64,000 nt of DNA from JBHGBM01 sp041946965 (GTDB lineage: Bacteria > Acidobacteriota > Terriglobia > Bryobacterales > Bryobacteraceae), in assembly GCA_041946965.1 (NCBI GenBank), contig JBHGBM010000005.1, positions 1-64,000 on the forward strand. The letters are read 5' to 3'. Positions within the stretch are counted from its first letter, which is position 1. Each line of letters begins with the position of its first letter. Below the pieces are notes generated by a model, which did no database searches, was not told where the DNA came from, and worked only from the letters and a program-made list of their open reading frames with translations. Positions 34,326 through 43,722 of this stretch are shown piece by piece. Position numbers and translations under genes: made by a program.

Positions 34326-37300
34326 ATGATCCTGCGAGCCATTGCCGCCGCACTGCTGGCGGCGCTCACCGCCTGGCCCCAGGCCGGCACCTCCACGGTG
34401 AGCGGCACCGTTCACGACCAGGCCGAAGCGGTGATACCGGACGCTTCGGTTATCCTCACCAACACCGCCACCAATCTCCGGTTCGAGACGCGCACGAACG
34501 CGGTGGGATACTATCTGTTCCCCGGCATCATTCCCGGACCATACAAGCTCGAAGCCGCCTCCCCCGGCATGGACAAGTACGAAGCGAGCCTCCTGGTTCA
34601 AGTCTCCCAGACGGTGACGCTCGATCCGGTGCTGAAACCGGGCGCCACCACCACCACCATCACCGTCACCGACGCCACGCCGCTGGTCAACGTGACCGGC
34701 GCCACCATGAGCCACGTCATCAACCGGACGCAGATCGACCAGTTGCCGCGCTCGGACCGCAACATTCTGAACCTGATGGTCACGGTGCCGGGCGTGGAGG
34801 GCGGCGGGTTGCGCTCCTCGGGCTTGCGGTACGGCTCGGCGGATTTTCAGTTGGACGGAACGCCGCTGGTCTCGCGCACGCGGGGGTATCTGCAATACCG
34901 CCAGCCGGGTCTCGATTCCGTCGAGGAGGTCAGCGTCGATAACAACGGCGTGTCGGCCAGATACAACAGCCCGGTCGCGGTGATCGCCAGCACCAAGAGC
35001 GGGACCAATCAACTCCACGGATCGCTGTTTGAGACGCACGTGAACAGCCGCGTGGGCGGCGCCCGCACGCGTCAGGCATCCGATGCGCTGGCGCCCTATT
35101 CGAACCGCGCCCAATACGGCGGCAGCGCGGGCGGCCCGGTGTGGATCCCCAAGCTCTACGACGGCCGCAACCGCACGTTCTTCTTCTATGCCTATGAAGA
35201 GCGGCAGCAGGTCTCCAACGGCCTGGTGCAATACTCCGTCCCCACGGCGGCCATGCGCGCGGGCGATTTCAGCGGTCTCCAGGATTCGAGCGGCCGCGTC
35301 ATTACCATTTACGATCCCTGGACCACCAGCCCGCAGACTTACCTCCGCCAGCCGTTCAATTACGGCGGCAAACGCAACGGCATCGACCCCGCGCGCATGT
35401 CGCCGCTGTTCAAGTTCCCCATGGACCTGACCCCGGCGCCCACGCTGCCGAACGTGAACCCGCTGATCGCCTCCAACTGGTTCGGCAACGCGCAGACGCT
35501 GCAAAACGACTCCACCATGGCGGTGCGCGTGGACCACCGCTTCTCCGGCCGCGACAACGTCTACCTGCGCTACTCGAAAAACGCCTGGCTCAACGACGCG
35601 CCCTTCTCCGGCTCCGTGCCGTTGCTGAAGAAGTACGCCAATCGCAACGCCTACACCGCGCCGGGACAATCGGTGGCGCTCTCCTGGGTGCGCACCCTCT
35701 CGCCCACGCTCTTCAACGAGACGCTCGTCACTGTTTACCGCCAGGCCTTCTACCAATCCTCCGACCCGACCGCGGCGGTGGACTGGGATGCGCAAATGGG
35801 ACTTCCGAACCCCATGGGCGCAAAGCAGTGGCCGGACATCCTCAGCCTCGGGCTGACCGGGACCTTGTACCGCACCGTCTATCCCAACGCCGACAAGTCG
35901 ACCTTCTACCAGATCGACGACAACCTCACGAAAGTCGCGGGACGCCACCAGCTCATGATGGGCATCCACCTCCGCCGCGACCTGGTCAACTACCTGCCAC
36001 AGCAGGAGCAGAGCGCCGGGCTCACCCAGCCGGTGGCCAACTGGACGGCGCTGTGGGACCCCGCCGGCACGGCTGCCTCGCCGCGCGCGACGCCGCTTAC
36101 GGGAAGCCTCATCGCCAGCTCGTACCTCGGCCAGATGATGTACCAGATGAAGACCACCCACGGCTTCTTCTACATGCGGCAGAACCAGTACGCGGCCTAC
36201 TTCCAGGATCAATACAAAGCCACGCGGCGGCTGACCCTGAACCTGGGGCTGCGCTGGATGGCGTGGCCCGCCATGTCGGAGAAGTACGGCAACGTCTCGG
36301 GCTTCGACCTGGCCCGCAAAGCGGTGGTGCTCACGCAGCCGCTGGAGAACTACTACCGGCTGAACCCCGCCATGGCGCGCGGCGTGGCGCGGTTGCAGGA
36401 ACTGGGCGTCAAGTTCGTCAATTACTCCGAAGCGGGAATACCCCGCAACCTGATCTTCAGCAACTGGAAGGATTTTTCGCCGCGGCTCGGCTTCGCCTGG
36501 CGCGCCAGCGGCGGCGACCGGCCGCTGGTGGTGCGCGGCGGCTACAGCCTGGCGTACTTCCCCGTGCCCATCAACGCCCTGATGGAGAAGATGCGCGCGG
36601 GCATCCCCTTCGTGAGCAACCCCATCTGGTCGCCGGACTCCGCGGGCTACTATCCCGACGGCCGGCCCGGCTGGAGCCTGCGCAACGTTCCCGTCTACGT
36701 AGCGGGCGCGAACACCCGCAACATTCTGGACACTACCGGCGGCGCCGCGGGGCTCACCGCGGGCTCGCTCACCTCCTCGCTCATCGACCCGCACTATCCC
36801 GACGCGCGCGTTCACGACTGGAACCTGACGCTCGAAAAGGAAATGCCGGGCAGGATGCTGGCGCGCGTCGCGTGGGTGGGCAACCATGCCGCTTACCTCG
36901 ACGTGTTCCGCAGCATGAATCCGCAAACCTCGAGCTTCGTCTGGGCCTCGAACACGCGCACGCCCCTGCCTACCACGGCGGGCGGCAGCCGCCCTTACGA
37001 TTCGCTGTACGGCGACATCGTGCAATCCGGCAAGTACGGTTACTCCAACTTCACCGGCCTTCAGCTTGAAGCCGCGCGCCGCTACAGCCGCGGCTTCGGC
37101 TACCAGGTCTTCTACGTCCTGAGCAACGCCCTGGTGCTTGGCTCCGTTTCCGACCAGGGCACCACGACCACCACCTACCCCGTGGCTTCCTACCTGAAAT
37201 CGCAGGTCGAAGGCTTGACCCAGTCGCAACTCGAGCGGCTGCTGCTCTACCGCCGCGACAGCACCATCCCCCGGCAGCGGCTCTCCTGGAACTGGGTGGT

Positions 37301-37967
37301 GGATGTGCCGGTGGGCAAGGGCAAGTGGCTCGGCCGCGGCATGCACCGCGCGCTCGATGCCATGGCCGGCGGCTGGCAGATATCCGGCTACGGCACCTGG
37401 AACACGACCTGGTTCGCGCTGCCTTCGGATCAGTTCCCTACCGGCGAGAAGTTCGAGGTCTACGGGACGAAATATCCCATCGAGGATTGCCGCAGCGGCC
37501 GCTGCCTCTCCGGCTTCCTGTGGTACAACGGCTACATCAATCCCGCGCAGATCAACACTCCCAACGGCATCAGGGGCGTGCCCAGCAACTATAAGCCGGC
37601 GTTCCAGAACCTGATTCCGTTCCCCTCGTCGCCCGTCCCCAACGACCCGAACGCTCCCTATTACGGGACCAACACCGTGTTCATCCCGTTGCAGGACGGC
37701 AGCGTGTATCGCGGCGGATGGGGCGGAATATTCCCGCTGCAAAACCAGTACGTGGAGAGCCGCGGGCTGTGGTCGTTGAGCGCCTCCCTGTTCAAGAGCT
37801 TCCCGATCAAGGAGCGCGTGCGCCTGCGCGTGCAGTGGGACGTATTCAACCCCACCAACAGCCCGCAGCAGCCGCAGACTCCCTCCAATTCGCAAGGATT
37901 GTTGTACACCTACCTGAGCGGAGCGGCCGCGCGCAGCATGCAGTTCACGCTCAGGCTGCTATGGTAG
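34326..37967 (+). CDS. TonB-dependent receptor, Oar-like (1213 aa)
   Basis: The largest receptor in the window. Leader (about 1-21), regulatory-like domain (VSGTVHDQAEAVIPDASVIL, about 25-110), plug (about 115-250, with FQLDGTPLVSRTRGYLQYRQ) and a barrel that ends in RLLW (terminal Trp). It differs in detail from the other receptors, for example the SVEEVSVDNNGVSARYNSP stretch of the plug, so it probably has a different ligand. No glycosidase follows it. Its end overlaps the convergent TIM-barrel-like gene by 9 bp. Confidence 0.92.
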   Translation: MILRAIAAALLAALTAWPQAGTSTVSGTVHDQAEAVIPDASVILTNTATNLRFETRTNAVGYYLFPGIIPGPYKLEAASPGMDKYEASLLVQVSQTVTLDPVLKPGATTTTITVTDATPLVNVTGATMSHVINRTQIDQLPRSDRNILNLMVTVPGVEGGGLRSSGLRYGSADFQLDGTPLVSRTRGYLQYRQPGLDSVEEVSVDNNGVSARYNSPVAVIASTKSGTNQLHGSLFETHVNSRVGGARTRQASDALAPYSNRAQYGGSAGGPVWIPKLYDGRNRTFFFYAYEERQQVSNGLVQYSVPTAAMRAGDFSGLQDSSGRVITIYDPWTTSPQTYLRQPFNYGGKRNGIDPARMSPLFKFPMDLTPAPTLPNVNPLIASNWFGNAQTLQNDSTMAVRVDHRFSGRDNVYLRYSKNAWLNDAPFSGSVPLLKKYANRNAYTAPGQSVALSWVRTLSPTLFNETLVTVYRQAFYQSSDPTAAVDWDAQMGLPNPMGAKQWPDILSLGLTGTLYRTVYPNADKSTFYQIDDNLTKVAGRHQLMMGIHLRRDLVNYLPQQEQSAGLTQPVANWTALWDPAGTAASPRATPLTGSLIASSYLGQMMYQMKTTHGFFYMRQNQYAAYFQDQYKATRRLTLNLGLRWMAWPAMSEKYGNVSGFDLARKAVVLTQPLENYYRLNPAMARGVARLQELGVKFVNYSEAGIPRNLIFSNWKDFSPRLGFAWRASGGDRPLVVRGGYSLAYFPVPINALMEKMRAGIPFVSNPIWSPDSAGYYPDGRPGWSLRNVPVYVAGANTRNILDTTGGAAGLTAGSLTSSLIDPHYPDARVHDWNLTLEKEMPGRMLARVAWVGNHAAYLDVFRSMNPQTSSFVWASNTRTPLPTTAGGSRPYDSLYGDIVQSGKYGYSNFTGLQLEAARRYSRGFGYQVFYVLSNALVLGSVSDQGTTTTTYPVASYLKSQVEGLTQSQLERLLLYRRDSTIPRQRLSWNWVVDVPVGKGKWLGRGMHRALDAMAGGWQISGYGTWNTTWFALPSDQFPTGEKFEVYGTKYPIEDCRSGRCLSGFLWYNGYINPAQINTPNGIRGVPSNYKPAFQNLIPFPSSPVPNDPNAPYYGTNTVFIPLQDGSVYRGGWGGIFPLQNQYVESRGLWSLSASLFKSFPIKERVRLRVQWDVFNPTNSPQQPQTPSNSQGLLYTYLSGAAARSMQFTLRLLW

Positions 37968-39269
37968 CCGCGCCGCGCCGTAGATCTCGCGCACGGCCTC
38001 GAACATCCTGATGGGACGCCGCGGATCATCGATCTGCACCATGGGCAGGAATGCCGGGGCCGTTTGCGCGACGGTCCATGCGGCGGGTTGGGCGAAACCC
38101 GGATCGGCGAGCGTGAAGCCCTCCGGAACCAGGTGGTCCACCCCGGCAATCGCCTGAAGACTTCCGGCGTTGCGCTTCAACGCCAGACGCACCCGCAGCC
38201 TGCCGCGCACCGGCCCGAGCTCGATGCGCTGCTCTTTCCAGGACTTGCTTTCGGTGGCGGCAAGGTCCTGTTCCCAGGCCACGCGGTCGTCCGCCAGAAC
38301 TTGCAGGAACAGGCGCCCGGCGGGGAGGCGCACGTAGAAGGCCGTGTGACGGAAGCTCAACGCGGCCCGCTCCGCCGCCGCCGGACAGCTCAGCTCGCCG
38401 TACGCGCCGGCTTCAAGGTTCGGCCCGGAAACAAGGATTGTGGCGCGCCCGCCCGCCTCCTCGCCGCGCCGCCCGCTCTTATCGAGTTTGTACGTGACCA
38501 CGCCCGCAAGCTTGCCCTGCTTCACGTCCGCCACGCCCATGGCGACGGACTCCCGCACGTATTCGACGCCGGGCGGGATCGGGATGCGGCTGAGCGGCGC
38601 GCAGTAGACCATCAGCACCAGCTTCAGCGCGCGCTCGCGCGTGAGCGCCTCCGCGCGGTCGAGTTGCGCGCGCAGCGTGGTGTTGCGCGACGTGTTGATG
38701 GTGGGCTCGTCGCGGTAGGCGAAGATCACTCCATCGATCACGCGCGCGTAGCGGTCCAGAAACTCCGGCGTCATCGAGCGCCAGTACAGCAGGGGGTAGA
38801 ACTGGAACTCCGGATTCACCGCGCGGCCGGCGTCGCGCAGCCGGCCGATGTACTCCGGCGTGTAGAGCGCGACGTTGTAAGCGAAATCGTCGATCGCCAG
38901 ACCCTTCAGGTTGGGGTAAGCGAGGCCGAGCCTCGCCGTTTCCGCCGCGATCCGTATGTAGTCCTTTTCGAACGGCAGCGTGCAGGTGTCCGGACATTCG
39001 CTCGGAGGCACGAAATAGAGCCACACGTCGAGACCGGCTCTTGCCGCCGCGGGAAGGAACTTGTCGCGCATCATCTCCCAGTCCGCGACGCTGTGAACCA
39101 GGTAGAAGTAGGTATTCGCGTTCAGCCGCTGAATCGCGGCGATGGTCGCGGCGGTATCGAGACGGCGCTGCGTGTCGAGAATGACGGAGGCGTAATCCGC
39201 GATCATGCCGGGGCCGGCGCCGCGCATGATCAAAGCCAGCAGAAAAAAAACGGCGAGGCCGCGGTGCAT
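37959..39269 (-). CDS. Secreted protein of unknown function, TIM-barrel-like
   Basis: A 436-aa protein with a hydrophobic leader (LAVFFLLALIMRGAG). Residues 25-270 alternate strands and helices in the manner of a glycosidase-like TIM barrel (NANTYFYLVHS, LDVWLYFVPPSE, NLKGLAIDDFAYN, QFYPLLYWRSM, DGVIFAYRDEP). The acidic DDF and the aromatic residues resemble sugar-binding barrels. The C-terminal 160 residues look like a beta-sandwich. I recognise no named family. It lies 27 bp downstream of cfa on the same strand, which may be incidental. Confidence 0.5.
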   Translation of the reverse strand: MHRGLAVFFLLALIMRGAGPGMIADYASVILDTQRRLDTAATIAAIQRLNANTYFYLVHSVADWEMMRDKFLPAAARAGLDVWLYFVPPSECPDTCTLPFEKDYIRIAAETARLGLAYPNLKGLAIDDFAYNVALYTPEYIGRLRDAGRAVNPEFQFYPLLYWRSMTPEFLDRYARVIDGVIFAYRDEPTINTSRNTTLRAQLDRAEALTRERALKLVLMVYCAPLSRIPIPPGVEYVRESVAMGVADVKQGKLAGVVTYKLDKSGRRGEEAGGRATILVSGPNLEAGAYGELSCPAAAERAALSFRHTAFYVRLPAGRLFLQVLADDRVAWEQDLAATESKSWKEQRIELGPVRGRLRVRLALKRNAGSLQAIAGVDHLVPEGFTLADPGFAQPAAWTVAQTAPAFLPMVQIDDPRRPIRMFEAVREIYGAARLP

Positions 39270-39296
39270 GCCACCATATTACCTGCGCGGCCAAAC

Positions 39297-40445
39297 TCAG
39301 CGGTAAAGATACGCGCGCGTCCAGGCGCGGGGCCGGGCGTTTAATCCCTTGGCCAGCAGGACCTGGTGGAGATCCATCCACCCGGACTCGAAGCTCAGCG
39401 CCGATGCCGCGAGGTACAGCACCCACGTCCGGTGGATCACGCTCCCGGCCAGTTCGCGGCACCGCTCTTCATGGGCGAGAAGGCGCTCCACCCAACGGCG
39501 GCAGGTGAGCGCGTAATGCCGCCGCAGGCTTTCCACGTCGAGCACCTCGAACCCTGCTTTAGCCGCGGCGCGGATCACCTCGCTGAGCCGCGGCAACTCG
39601 CTCCCCGGAAACACCCGCCGGCGCAGAAACAGCCACTCCGGTCCGGGTGCGGCATTTTCGGGCCGGGTGATGCCGTGGTTCAGAAAGAGGCCGTCCGGCG
39701 CGAGCAGACGGTAGGCCTTGGCGAAATACCGGCCCAGGCGGCGCACGCCGACGTGTTCCACCATGCCTACGGACGCGAGTTTATCGAAAGGACCGTCGAG
39801 GTCGCGGTAGTCGGCAAGCTGAATGGACACCTCGCTTCGCAAGCCGCGCGCGCCGGCCTCCGCCTCGGCGGTTTGGAACTGCGTCGGGCTCAGAGTGCAG
39901 CCGGTCGCCTTGGCTCCGAAGCGCTCCGCCGCGCGCATCACCAGCGCGCCGAAACCGCACCCGATGTCAAGCAGGCGCTCGCCGGCCCGCAACTCCAATT
40001 TCCGGCAGATGTAATCCAGCTTGGCCAGTTGGGCTTCGCCGAGCGTCAGTTCGGGATGCTCGAAGTACGCGCAGGAGTAAACCAGCCTTTCATCGAGGAA
40101 CTGGCGGTAGAACTCCGCGGGGTGATCGTAATGGAAGATCACGTTGCGGCGCGCTCTGGCCCGGGTCTGATACCAGCTTTCGGGCCAAAACCGCCACAAG
40201 CGCGCCAGCAACTCGGCCAGCCGCCGGCGGAAACCGCGTCCGGGCCGCCCCATGAATTGGCGGAGCGCGGCGAGCATGTCGCCCTGGACGTCAATGCGGC
40301 CGTCCAGGTAGGCCAGCGCCGCCGAATAGAGATCGCCGGAAGCGAGCAGCCGTTCCTCACCTGGCCCGGCTGTGCGGATCACAAATGCCGGACTGCAACC
40401 GGGCCCGGCATCGGGCGGCGCCGCGGCATCCATGGCAGTTAGCAT
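39297..40445 (-). CDS. Cyclopropane-fatty-acyl-phospholipid synthase family methyltransferase
   Basis: A 382-aa SAM-dependent enzyme of the CfaS family, which adds a methylene bridge across double bonds of membrane phospholipid acyl chains. Visible are NVIFHYDHPAEFYRQFLDE with YSCAYFEHP (substrate region), the SAM motif LLDIGCGFGALVMRA and the active-site region SVGMVEHVG. Length matches CfaS. It is cytoplasmic, acting at the membrane surface. It starts 16 bp after ric, suggesting co-expression under membrane or nitrosative stress. An internal ATG at 40433 is an alternative start. Confidence 0.88.
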   Translation of the reverse strand: MLTAMDAAAPPDAGPGCSPAFVIRTAGPGEERLLASGDLYSAALAYLDGRIDVQGDMLAALRQFMGRPGRGFRRRLAELLARLWRFWPESWYQTRARARRNVIFHYDHPAEFYRQFLDERLVYSCAYFEHPELTLGEAQLAKLDYICRKLELRAGERLLDIGCGFGALVMRAAERFGAKATGCTLSPTQFQTAEAEAGARGLRSEVSIQLADYRDLDGPFDKLASVGMVEHVGVRRLGRYFAKAYRLLAPDGLFLNHGITRPENAAPGPEWLFLRRRVFPGSELPRLSEVIRAAAKAGFEVLDVESLRRHYALTCRRWVERLLAHEERCRELAGSVIHRTWVLYLAASALSFESGWMDLHQVLLAKGLNARPRAWTRAYLYR

Positions 40446-40461
40446 GCCATGAAACTGCGCC

Positions 40462-41202
40462 CTACGCCAGAGGGAGAAAACCTTTACGCTGCTCCAGCGC
40501 GACGGCCCGCGGGAACAGAATGTTGTTCTCCAGGTGGATGTGCTGGTGCAGGTCGGCCTCCAACTCCTCCAGGCCGTGGTACATGGCGCGGAAGGTGTTG
40601 CAGGCGTCCTGGGGGGCGGTGTAGTTTCCGCTGAGCGACCGCATCTGCTCGAGCGCCGCGCCGGCGTTATCGTGCTCGTACACCATCACACGAATGGGGT
40701 TCTGCACGGAGCCGCAGTGCGACGGCAGCGCGGCAACGCCGGAGCGGGCCGCGTTTTCCAGGCGCTCGATCAGCGGGAAAAGCACCATCTCTTCCTTCAT
40801 CATGTGGCTTCCCAGTTCGTCACGCAGCGCGAAGAACACCGCGCCGGCCTGAATGACTTCGGGGTGGCGCTCGCCGTGCACGTTCATCACTTTGTTGACC
40901 ATTTCCGTCAACCGCGGCAGTTCCGCCTTCAGATACTCGTGATGGGTGCTCAGGATGTGGGCGATCAGCCCGGTGAGCGGCGCCGCGTTCCAATCGACGG
41001 CATTCCCGGCCGCCGGCGCCAGCGCGTCGCCCAGTTCGGCCAGCAGCCCGTCCACGACAATCCCTTGCTTCTCGCAGGCGTCCTTCAGGGGCAGCTTGCC
41101 TCCGCAGCAGAAGTCGATCTGGTGTTTTTGAAACACCCGCACGGTGGCGGGATACTGGGCGGCGATTTCGCCCACGGTTTGCGTCGCGGTCAGGTTGCTC
41201 AT
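40462..41202 (-). CDS. ric: Iron-sulfur cluster repair di-iron protein (RIC/ScdA/YtfE)
   Basis: A 246-aa protein that repairs iron-sulfur clusters damaged by nitric oxide or oxidants. The N-terminal ScdA domain has the hallmark CCGG (HQIDFCCGGKLPLKDAC). It is followed by a hemerythrin-like four-helix bundle with the di-iron His/Glu ligands (STHHEYLK, HMMKEEMVLFP, VYEHDNAG, HQHIHLENNILFP). The ATG at 41202 is chosen over one at 41250, because the upper extension runs through the palindrome at 41236-41251 and a GAAGGT ribosome site precedes 41202. Confidence 0.95.
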   Translation of the reverse strand: MSNLTATQTVGEIAAQYPATVRVFQKHQIDFCCGGKLPLKDACEKQGIVVDGLLAELGDALAPAAGNAVDWNAAPLTGLIAHILSTHHEYLKAELPRLTEMVNKVMNVHGERHPEVIQAGAVFFALRDELGSHMMKEEMVLFPLIERLENAARSGVAALPSHCGSVQNPIRVMVYEHDNAGAALEQMRSLSGNYTAPQDACNTFRAMYHGLEELEADLHQHIHLENNILFPRAVALEQRKGFLPLA

Positions 41203-41235
41203 ACCTTCATTCTGGTGACTGCCGGAGGCGTTGTA

Positions 41236-41251
41236 TGTGACACTGGTCACA
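41236..41251. promoter_or_regulatory. CRP/FNR-superfamily operator (TGTGA-N6-TCACA) between ric and S10 peptidase
   Basis: A 16-bp site with perfect 6-bp arms, TGTGAC and GTCACA, around a 4-bp centre. It fits the CRP consensus TGTGA-N6-TCACA, which is also close to the motif of HcpR-type nitrosative-stress regulators of the CRP/FNR family. Its centre lies about 41 bp upstream of the ric start codon and about 16 bp upstream of the S10 gene, touching that gene's AAGGA ribosome site. Binding could therefore activate or repress ric and block the peptidase gene. The pattern is seen; the regulator is inferred. Confidence 0.6.
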
Positions 41252-41259
41252 AGGACTTC

Positions 41260-42798
41260 ATGAAACCGATCCTGCTGATTTCACTCGCTGTTGCAGCCGC
41301 CCTGGCGCAGCGTCCGCCGCGAGGGGAGCGCACTCCGGAACCCGCCGCCGCCCCCGCTCCGGCCGCCGCCGAGCGGAAGACGCCTCCACCCGAAGAGAAG
41401 ACTTCCCGCACCCAGCACACCGTGCGCATCGGCGGACAGGAGATCAAGTACACCGCTACCGCCGGCACCATCAACCTCAAGAAGGAAGACGGCACGGTGA
41501 CGGCCAGCATCTTCTATACGGCGTACACAAGAGACGGCGTCACCGATCCGTCAACGCGCCCGCTGACTTACGCTTTCAACGGCGGCCCGGGCTCCTCCTC
41601 CGTCTGGCTGCATGTGGGCGCGCTCGGTCCCCGCCGCGTGGCGATGAATCCCGACGGCACTCCCACCGCCCCGCCCTACCGCCTGGTGGACAACGAGTAC
41701 TCCATCCTCGACGTGACCGACGTGGTGTTCATCGACCCGGTGAGCACCGGCTTCAGCCGCGCCGCCACGCCGCAGGAGGCCGGCAGCTTCCACGGCATCA
41801 CCGGCGACCTCCAATCGGTGGCCGAATTCATCCGCCTCTACATGACGCGCAACACGCGCTGGACTTCACCCAAGTTCCTGGCCGGCGAGAGCTACGGCAC
41901 CACGCGCGCCTCGGCGCTCTCCGGCTACCTTCAGCAGAACCTCGGCATGAATCTCAACGGCATCATGCTGATCTCCTCGGTGCTGAACTTCCAGACGCTC
42001 TCGTTCGATCCCGGCAACGACCTGCCCTACATCCTTTTCCTGCCCACCTACACCGCCACCGCCTGGTATCACAAGAAGCTGCCGAAAGAACTCATGGCAA
42101 GCCGCGATAAGGCGCTCGCCGAGGCGGAGCGCTTCGCCTCCGGCGAATACGCCGCCGCGTTGATGAAGGGCGCCGCCCTGAGCCCGCAAGAGTACGGCGC
42201 CATCGCCCAGCGGCTGGCGCGGCTCACGGGGCTCTCCGTCCGTTACATCGAGCAGAGCAACCTGCGCGTGCCCATCTTCCGCTTCGTCAAGGAACTGCTG
42301 CGCGACCAGCGGCGCACCGTCGGCCGCTACGACAGCCGGATCACCGGCATCGACCAGGACCTCACCGGCGCGAACTTCGAGTACGATCCCAGCTACGCCA
42401 CCGTGCAAGGTCCCTTTACCGCCACCTGGAACCAGTACGTGCGCTCGGAGCTCAAGTTCGAGAGCGACCTGCCGTACGAGATCCTCACCGGCCGCGTGCG
42501 CCCGTGGAGTTACAACGAATACCAGAACCGTTACGTGAACGTGGCGGAGACCCTGCGCAGCGCCATGACGCAGAACCCCTACCTGCGCGTGCACGTGGCC
42601 AACGGCTACTACGATCTCGCCACACCGTTCCACGCCGCACGCTACACGTTCGAGCACATGGCGCTCGATCCGGCCGTGCGCGGCCACTACTCCATGAGCT
42701 ATTACGACGCCGGCCACATGATGTACACGGACTTCGCCCAGCTCCAGAAACTCAAGAAGGAGCTGGCCGCGTTCATGGCGTCCGCCGTACCGAAGTAG
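41260..42798 (+). CDS. Serine carboxypeptidase, peptidase family S10, secreted
   Basis: A 512-aa alpha/beta-hydrolase with a signal peptide (MKPILLISLAVAAALAQ) and a Pro/Ala-rich linker (about 20-45). The catalytic triad of S10 is visible: Ser211 in GESYG, Asp452 in NGYYDLATP and His486 in DAGHMMYTD. The oxyanion motif NGGPGSSS is intact. It releases C-terminal amino acids from peptides, probably in the periplasm. The start follows AAGGA at 41251-41255, which overlaps the divergent operator shared with ric. ThuA follows on the same strand. Confidence 0.92.
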   Translation: MKPILLISLAVAAALAQRPPRGERTPEPAAAPAPAAAERKTPPPEEKTSRTQHTVRIGGQEIKYTATAGTINLKKEDGTVTASIFYTAYTRDGVTDPSTRPLTYAFNGGPGSSSVWLHVGALGPRRVAMNPDGTPTAPPYRLVDNEYSILDVTDVVFIDPVSTGFSRAATPQEAGSFHGITGDLQSVAEFIRLYMTRNTRWTSPKFLAGESYGTTRASALSGYLQQNLGMNLNGIMLISSVLNFQTLSFDPGNDLPYILFLPTYTATAWYHKKLPKELMASRDKALAEAERFASGEYAAALMKGAALSPQEYGAIAQRLARLTGLSVRYIEQSNLRVPIFRFVKELLRDQRRTVGRYDSRITGIDQDLTGANFEYDPSYATVQGPFTATWNQYVRSELKFESDLPYEILTGRVRPWSYNEYQNRYVNVAETLRSAMTQNPYLRVHVANGYYDLATPFHAARYTFEHMALDPAVRGHYSMSYYDAGHMMYTDFAQLQKLKKELAAFMASAVPK

Positions 42799-42831
42799 AG
42801 TGTTATCATGAACCTCCGAGGTTCGACACAC

Positions 42832-43641
42832 ATGAAAACCGGCCGTTTACTTGGTATTCTGTTCCTCGCTTTTGCCGTTTGCGCCTCGCCCCAGGCGCAG
42901 AAGCCCCGCAAGAAGAGGCTCCTCGCCATCGGCGCGACAAAGGGGTTCCAGCACGACTCCATCTCCCACGCGTTGGGCACGCTCTGGAAACTGGGCATCG
43001 AGACGGGATTGTGGGAGACCTACATCCGCACCGACACCCAGCTCATCACCAAGCAGGACGTGAAGAAGAACAACATGAAGAACCTGAATTACTTCGACGC
43101 TGTTTACTTCTACACGACCGGCGAGCTGGATATGGACGACCAGCAGAAGAAGGACTTGCTCTCGTTCGTGCGCGACGACGGCAAGGGCTTCATCGGCGGC
43201 CACAGCGCGGCCGACACCTTTTACCAGTGGCCGGAGTACGGCGACATGATCGGCGCATATTTCGACCTGCACCCGTGGCACACCAAGGTCCGCGTCAACG
43301 TGGAGGACCGCACGTTCCCCGCCACGCGCCACCTCCCCGCGCAGTTCGAGATTTACGACGAGATCTACCAGTTCAAGGACTATTCCCGCGACAAAGTCCG
43401 GGTGCTGGCGAGCATCGACACCGCTTCGGTCGACCTCAAGGCCAAGATGGTGAAGCGTACCGACAAGGATTTCGCGCTTCTTTGGGTCAAGAACTACGGC
43501 AAGGGACGCGTGTTCTTCAACGCGCTGGGCCACGACCTGGAAGCCTACGACCGCCCCGACATGAAGCAACTGTGGATCGAGTCGGTAAAGTGGGTGATGG
43601 GCCTCACCCAGGGCGATGCAACCCCGCTCCCGCGGAAATAG
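42832..43641 (+). CDS. ThuA-like (trehalose-utilisation) domain protein, secreted
   Basis: A 269-aa ThuA-like protein with the class I amidotransferase-like fold. The signal peptide is KTGRLLGILFLAFAVCASPQ. Domain motifs include LLAIGATKGFQHDSI, GKGFIGGHSAADTF, GAYFDLHPWHTKV and GRVFFNALGHDLEAY. In rhizobia ThuA takes part in disaccharide oxidation; the secreted homologues of Acidobacteria and Planctomycetes are uncharacterised. An upstream ATG at 42808 is in frame. The one at 42832 gives a cleaner signal peptide and has GAGG 10 bp ahead, so I prefer it. Confidence 0.85.
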   Translation: MKTGRLLGILFLAFAVCASPQAQKPRKKRLLAIGATKGFQHDSISHALGTLWKLGIETGLWETYIRTDTQLITKQDVKKNNMKNLNYFDAVYFYTTGELDMDDQQKKDLLSFVRDDGKGFIGGHSAADTFYQWPEYGDMIGAYFDLHPWHTKVRVNVEDRTFPATRHLPAQFEIYDEIYQFKDYSRDKVRVLASIDTASVDLKAKMVKRTDKDFALLWVKNYGKGRVFFNALGHDLEAYDRPDMKQLWIESVKWVMGLTQGDATPLPRK

Positions 43642-43722
43642 TCATTCGCCACGCGGCCTTCCTTGGACGCGCACCTGCATCCGGAGCGCGTTACCGAGCC
43701 GCGACCGTCACGGAGCGGTGGG

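Noticed and set aside
33756..37895. 1379-codon minus-strand open frame opposite a TonB receptor
   Set aside because: It is a GC-rich antisense shadow of the receptor gene at 34326-37967, with Arg/Gly/Ala/Val-rich low-information translation and no recognisable domain.
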